Of a stretch of 33,472 nt of DNA, positions 30,231 through 33,472 are shown piece by piece. How positions within the stretch are numbered: position 1 is the stretch's first letter; each line of letters starts with the position of its first letter. The notes beneath the pieces were generated by a model that had not been told where the DNA came from, made no database searches, and saw nothing but the letters and a program-made list of their open reading frames with translations. Origin of the DNA: an uncultured Clostridia bacterium (GTDB lineage Bacteria > Bacillota > Clostridia > Christensenellales > Borkfalkiaceae); the NCBI GenBank assembly GCA_944363645.1, contig CALVUR010000012.1:1-33472 (forward strand), given 5' to 3'. The position numbers and the translations under genes are program-made.

Positions 30231-31269
30231 ACCTATAAAGGTCGGTAATCAAATAATTGGTGGCAATACCCCAGTTAAAATACAAACTATGTGCGACATA
30301 AAAACTTCAAAAATCGCTGATGTTATCAAAGAAATTGAAGAAGTTTATGAATTAGGTTGTGATATAATCAGGGTATCTGTGAAAGATGACGACGACGTTT
30401 TGGCATTAAAAACCATAAAACAAAATATTAAGGTTCCACTCGTTGCTGATATCCATTTTGATTATAGACTTTGCTTAAAGGCTATTGATCAAGGCGTAGA
30501 TAAAGTTAGGATAAACCCCGGCAATATTGGCAGTGAAGAAAACCTTGAAAAAGTTGCAAAAGCCATTAAAGAAAGTGGCGTTGCAGTAAGGGTTGGTGCT
30601 AACAGTGGAAGTATTGAAAAAGAGTTTTATGATAAGTATGGAAGAAGTGCAATCGCCCTTAGCGAAAGTGCGTTAAGAAATGTTGCCATACTTGAAAAAT
30701 ATGGTGTTGAAAATATCGTTGTTTCAGCAAAGGCTTCCGATGTAAAAACTACCGTAGACGCTTATAGGTATTTGCACGAAAAGACAGATTATCCTTTGCA
30801 CTTGGGTGTTACCGAAGCAGGCTCACTTAATATGGGCGTTATAAAAGGTAGCATTGGCATAGGTTCACTTTTATTAGACGGCATAGGCGACACAATAAGG
30901 GTATCCTTGACTGCGCCTATCACTGAAGAAGTTATTTACGCAAAACGCATTTTACGTAGCGTTGGTTTAGACAATAATTATGTAGATGTCGTTTCTTGCC
31001 CCACGTGCGGAAGAACCGCTTACGACATGAAAGGACTTTTAGAAAAGGTTGAAAAAGCAGTAAGCAATATCAATAAACCGCTTAAAGTTGCTGTTATGGG
31101 CTGTGTGGTAAACGGTCCGGGCGAAGCAAAAGAATGTGATATTGGTATCGCCGGTGGGGACGGAAAATGCGTTTTGTTTAAAAAAGGCGAAGTTTACAAG
31201 ACTTTAGACTTGGAAAATGCAGAACAAATATTTTTACAAGAAATAAACAATTTGTTGAGTAATAAATAA
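30223..31269 (+). CDS. ispG: 4-hydroxy-3-methylbut-2-enyl diphosphate synthase
   Basis: IspG converts MEcPP to HMBPP in the MEP isoprenoid pathway with a 4Fe-4S cluster. The 348-residue bacterial-type protein has the TIM-barrel part (KIQTMCDIKTS, VPLVADIHFDYRLCLKA, KVRINPGNIGSEE) and the C-terminal cluster domain. That domain has SCPTCGRTAYD (two Cys) and GCVVNGPGEAKECDIG (third Cys and catalytic Glu). The start overlaps coaX by 8 bp, and the stop shares one base with the next ATG (TAATG), so it is translationally linked on both sides. Confidence 0.97.
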   Translation: MTKPIKVGNQIIGGNTPVKIQTMCDIKTSKIADVIKEIEEVYELGCDIIRVSVKDDDDVLALKTIKQNIKVPLVADIHFDYRLCLKAIDQGVDKVRINPGNIGSEENLEKVAKAIKESGVAVRVGANSGSIEKEFYDKYGRSAIALSESALRNVAILEKYGVENIVVSAKASDVKTTVDAYRYLHEKTDYPLHLGVTEAGSLNMGVIKGSIGIGSLLLDGIGDTIRVSLTAPITEEVIYAKRILRSVGLDNNYVDVVSCPTCGRTAYDMKGLLEKVEKAVSNINKPLKVAVMGCVVNGPGEAKECDIGIAGGDGKCVLFKKGEVYKTLDLENAEQIFLQEINNLLSNK

Positions 31270-32786
31270 TGAGTTTAATTTTAGATAAAATTAACAATTT
31301 AATAGGTGACGCTGGCAAAATTGCCTTAAAAAATGGGAATATTTCATTGACCGAAAAATCGCTAAACTTGTTTTTTATTTGTGATTTAAATATCGAACAA
31401 GATTTAAAAGACCAAATTATTAGGGCAATAAAAGAAAGCATTCCAACAAGTTTTAACGCAGTCAATGTTGACTTTGAAAAAATCGTTGCACAAAAGCAAT
31501 TCGTTTTAAGCGAAGTGTCAAAATATTTATCAAATTCACATAAAGCGATAGCAGAACTTATCAGTTTTAGGGCTGATAGTTTTGAAAAAAATGGTTACAA
31601 TGTAACAATTAAGTTTTATGTTGCAAAATCGGCATGCGATTATGTAAAGGCAAACGGCATTTGTCAAGAAGTAGAAGATTATCTTAAAAATTGCTTTGTC
31701 GACAACTTTATTTGCACCATGCAAGAGATTGAAGATGAAGAAGCTGATGACGAAGATTTAAAGTATGTGCCGACAGAAAACGACCTTTATCAAAGGAAAA
31801 AACGCACATTCAAAGTTGACGATGTAACAAGGTTATTCGATAACGACGATACAAATACTTGTGTTTATATTGCAGATACTAAAAATTACATAGGCGATTG
31901 CTATGTTGGTGGTGTGATTACAAGGATTGAAGAAAGAGAAACAAAAACGGGAAAACCATTTTTTATTCTTGAAATCAACGACCGAACGGGTACTTTATCT
32001 GGCACACTTTTTCCAACAAAGGCAAACTATTTAAAAGTAAAAAAACTTGACGTAAACTCTGAAATTATTGCTCACGGCGAATTCCAACAGCGTGGCGAAT
32101 ACATAAATTTTACTTTTAGAAGCATAAATTTGTGCATTTTTCCTAAAAATTTTGTACCTCAAGAAAGGGCACACAGACCATGTCCTAAGGAATATATCCT
32201 AATTAAACCAAAGCCACTTGAAATTGAAGAACAAGATAACTTCTTGGAAGTTAAAACTGTTCCCGAATGTTTTATTGGCAGAACTTTTGTAGTATTCGAC
32301 CTTGAAACGACAGGTAAAGAATTGGATGATAAAATTACCGAAATCGGCGCAGTTAAGTTGATTGACGGCGTTGCTACTGAGTATTTTTCCACCCTTGTAA
32401 ACCCTGAAAAACACATCCCACAAGAGGTTGTAGATATTACAGGCATTACCGACGATATGGTAAAGGATGCGCCTAAATTTAGCGAAGTTTGCGCAGATTT
32501 TTACAAGTTCTGCTATGGCTCAACTTTAGTTGCGCACAACATTGACTTTGATTCACGCTTTATCAAAAAGCAAGGGGAAGAAATCGACTTTTATTTTGAT
32601 AACCCGCTAATGGATACACTTGCGCTTGCAAGGGAAAACATTTTTGGTGTTTCTAACTATAAATTGAACACACTTTGTGATAAATTTGGCATTAAATTCC
32701 GCCACCACAGGGCTTATTCAGATGCCTGGGCAACAAGCGAGTTGTTCGTTGAAATAATTAGAATACGTAAGTCACTTCCTTTTTAG
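31269..32786 (+). CDS. PolC-like protein lacking PHP and polymerase domains (OB + DEDDh exonuclease)
   Basis: The 505-residue protein looks like the front part of the Gram-positive replicative polymerase PolC. It has an N-terminal domain (about 1-160), an acidic linker (EDEEADDEDLK), and an OB-fold (about 205-290: YVGGVITRIEERETKTGKP, FILEINDRTGTLSGTLFP). An intact DEDDh proofreading exonuclease follows (about 338-500). Its catalytic set is complete: D344/E346 in FDLETTG, H423-N...D428 in AHNIDFD, and H480-A482-D485 in HRAYSDA. PolC normally continues to about 1,400 residues, with a PHP domain and the polymerase; here the gene simply stops at TAG/TAA near 32786 and rimP follows. It occupies the usual polC position before rimP-nusA. 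It may act as a free-standing 3'-5' exonuclease. No frameshift is seen. Confidence 0.85.
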   Translation: MSLILDKINNLIGDAGKIALKNGNISLTEKSLNLFFICDLNIEQDLKDQIIRAIKESIPTSFNAVNVDFEKIVAQKQFVLSEVSKYLSNSHKAIAELISFRADSFEKNGYNVTIKFYVAKSACDYVKANGICQEVEDYLKNCFVDNFICTMQEIEDEEADDEDLKYVPTENDLYQRKKRTFKVDDVTRLFDNDDTNTCVYIADTKNYIGDCYVGGVITRIEERETKTGKPFFILEINDRTGTLSGTLFPTKANYLKVKKLDVNSEIIAHGEFQQRGEYINFTFRSINLCIFPKNFVPQERAHRPCPKEYILIKPKPLEIEEQDNFLEVKTVPECFIGRTFVVFDLETTGKELDDKITEIGAVKLIDGVATEYFSTLVNPEKHIPQEVVDITGITDDMVKDAPKFSEVCADFYKFCYGSTLVAHNIDFDSRFIKKQGEEIDFYFDNPLMDTLALARENIFGVSNYKLNTLCDKFGIKFRHHRAYSDAWATSELFVEIIRIRKSLPF

Positions 32787-32808
32787 TAAATTATTTATTT
32801 AAAAACGC

Positions 32809-32837
32809 TTGCATTTTGTATATATTTATGTTAATAT
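32809..32837 (+). promoter_or_regulatory. possible promoter before rimP
   Basis: TTGCAT (32809-32814), 17 bp, TAATAT (32832-32837); the start would be near 32844, upstream of the leader hairpin. Confidence 0.55.
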
Positions 32838-32865
32838 ATAAATGCTCAATAGTACTTTACTTTAT

Positions 32866-32885
32866 GAGAGTGGCTTGCCACTCTC
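32866..32885 (+). promoter_or_regulatory. rimP leader hairpin
   Basis: GAGAGTGG / CCACTCTC perfect stem (32866-32873 with 32878-32885) with CTTG loop, followed by TAAATTTTTTG, then AAGGGG and the rimP ATG. Leader hairpins of this shape are common before rimP in Bacillota. It could act as a weak terminator or attenuator. Confidence 0.65.
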
Positions 32886-32909
32886 TAAATTTTTTGTAAG
32901 GGGATTATT

Positions 32910-33371
32910 ATGAAAGTTAAGTCTAATCAAGAAATTTTTGACTTCATTAAGCCTTATGCAGATAGTCAAAATATAGAACTTGTTGAAGTAGAAATGAAGC
33001 CGGGTAAAAACCCATCACTTACAATTTATGTTGATACTGAAGACGGAATTGATTTGGTTACCCTTGAAAAATTCCACAACTTAATCAACGATCCACTTGA
33101 TGAGTTTGATCCCACTTTTAACGAACCTTACACATTAAATGTATCAAGTCCGGGGCTTGATAGACCTTTTAAAACAGAGCGTGATTTTATGCGCCATCTT
33201 GGTGAAAAGGTCGAAGTAAAACTTTACGCACCAATAAAAGGTAATAAGTTTTTTGAAGGCGTTTTAACTGCTTTTGATGAAAACACCGTTACCATTTTGA
33301 TTGGCGATAAAGAAGAAAAGTTTGAAAAATCTCGCATTGCCAAAGTCAATGTCGCTATTGAGTTTGATTGA
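32910..33371 (+). CDS. rimP: ribosome maturation factor
   Basis: RimP assists 30S subunit assembly, acting around the S12/S19 stage. The 153 residues match the family: N-terminal alpha/beta domain with IELVEVEMKPGKNPSLTIYV and DLVTLEKFHNLINDPLD, the signature YTLNVSSPGLDRPFKTERDF, then an SH3-like C-terminal domain (VEVKLYAPIKGNKFFEGVL). AAGGGG before the ATG sets the start. Position before what is probably nusA matches the widespread rimP-nusA-infB operon. The 97 bp after it are AT-rich without a clear terminator. Confidence 0.97.
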   Translation: MKVKSNQEIFDFIKPYADSQNIELVEVEMKPGKNPSLTIYVDTEDGIDLVTLEKFHNLINDPLDEFDPTFNEPYTLNVSSPGLDRPFKTERDFMRHLGEKVEVKLYAPIKGNKFFEGVLTAFDENTVTILIGDKEEKFEKSRIAKVNVAIEFD

Positions 33372-33468
33372 TAAAAAACAATTATAAAGACTGTAAAAAT
33401 TTTAAAAATCACTCACAAAATCAATTATTTTAAAAATTATTACGTCACGAAAGTGGCTGGAGGATAAG

Positions 33469-33472
33469 ATGG
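33469..33472 (+). CDS. start of the next gene, probably nusA (cut by window end)
   Basis: Only the ATG and one further base are inside the window. GGAGG at 33459-33463, six bases before it, marks a real start. The identity is a guess from the near-universal rimP-nusA order. Confidence 0.45.

Overview
The window is AT-rich bacterial chromosome from a low-GC Gram-positive (Bacillota) lineage. The evidence is sigma-A promoters (TTGACA, 17 bp, TATAAT), strong GGAGG-type ribosome sites, short T-tailed terminators, ECF vitamin transporters, a CIRCE-like operator, a type III pantothenate kinase, the zinc-tailed archaeal-type ProRS, and an ispG / PolC-like / rimP / (nusA) gene order. It looks like an uncultured Clostridia-type genome; I cannot name the genus from sequence alone.

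Layout. 1-1590 is an accessory segment: a hydrolase cut off by the window edge, a decayed phage-type AP2 gene, a GrpB gene, and three 21-bp-spaced repeats that may be a mobile-element end. Arginine codons here are nearly all AGA, unlike the core genes. 1706-3665 (minus) holds a MATE exporter and an HxlR regulator, with a terminator-like attenuator in the MATE leader. 3724-5027 is a cobalamin-riboswitch operon: a DUF4430 lipoprotein and an ECF S component. A minus-strand tRNA-Leu(UAA) follows. 5328-10179 is a compact housekeeping run (polA, coaE, a lytic transglycosylase, dtd, a QueG-like Fe-S protein), then a 39-residue small protein. Transketolase (minus) and proS (plus) diverge from about 12.65 kb. 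14411-19873 carries a CPBP protease, an uncharacterised membrane protein, mnmE, cca and an S51 peptidase. 20025-23234 is a response regulator / sensor kinase / membrane protein operon. A DUF3737 gene and a minus-strand rRNA methyltransferase follow.

25630-27649 is htpG, whose promoter overlaps a CIRCE-like operator and whose protein carries a His/Cys-rich linker. Next are two small minus-strand membrane proteins on either side of an ArsR gene. The last 5 kb is a tight operon: an ECF S component, coaX, ispG and a PolC-like protein that keeps only the N-terminal, OB and proofreading-exonuclease parts, then rimP and the first codon of the next gene (probably nusA).

Working together: two ECF S components feed cofactor supply (cobalamin by riboswitch; probably pantothenate by its link to coaX, with coaE at 7.9 kb completing CoA synthesis). 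Several genes act on tRNA (dtd, cca, mnmE, proS). The less ordinary points are the polymerase-less PolC locus, the metal-binding-looking HtpG linker with its operator, the lipoprotein/ECF cobalamin pair, and the small cysteine-rich membrane protein. I found no CRISPR array, prophage, intact insertion sequence or origin of replication.
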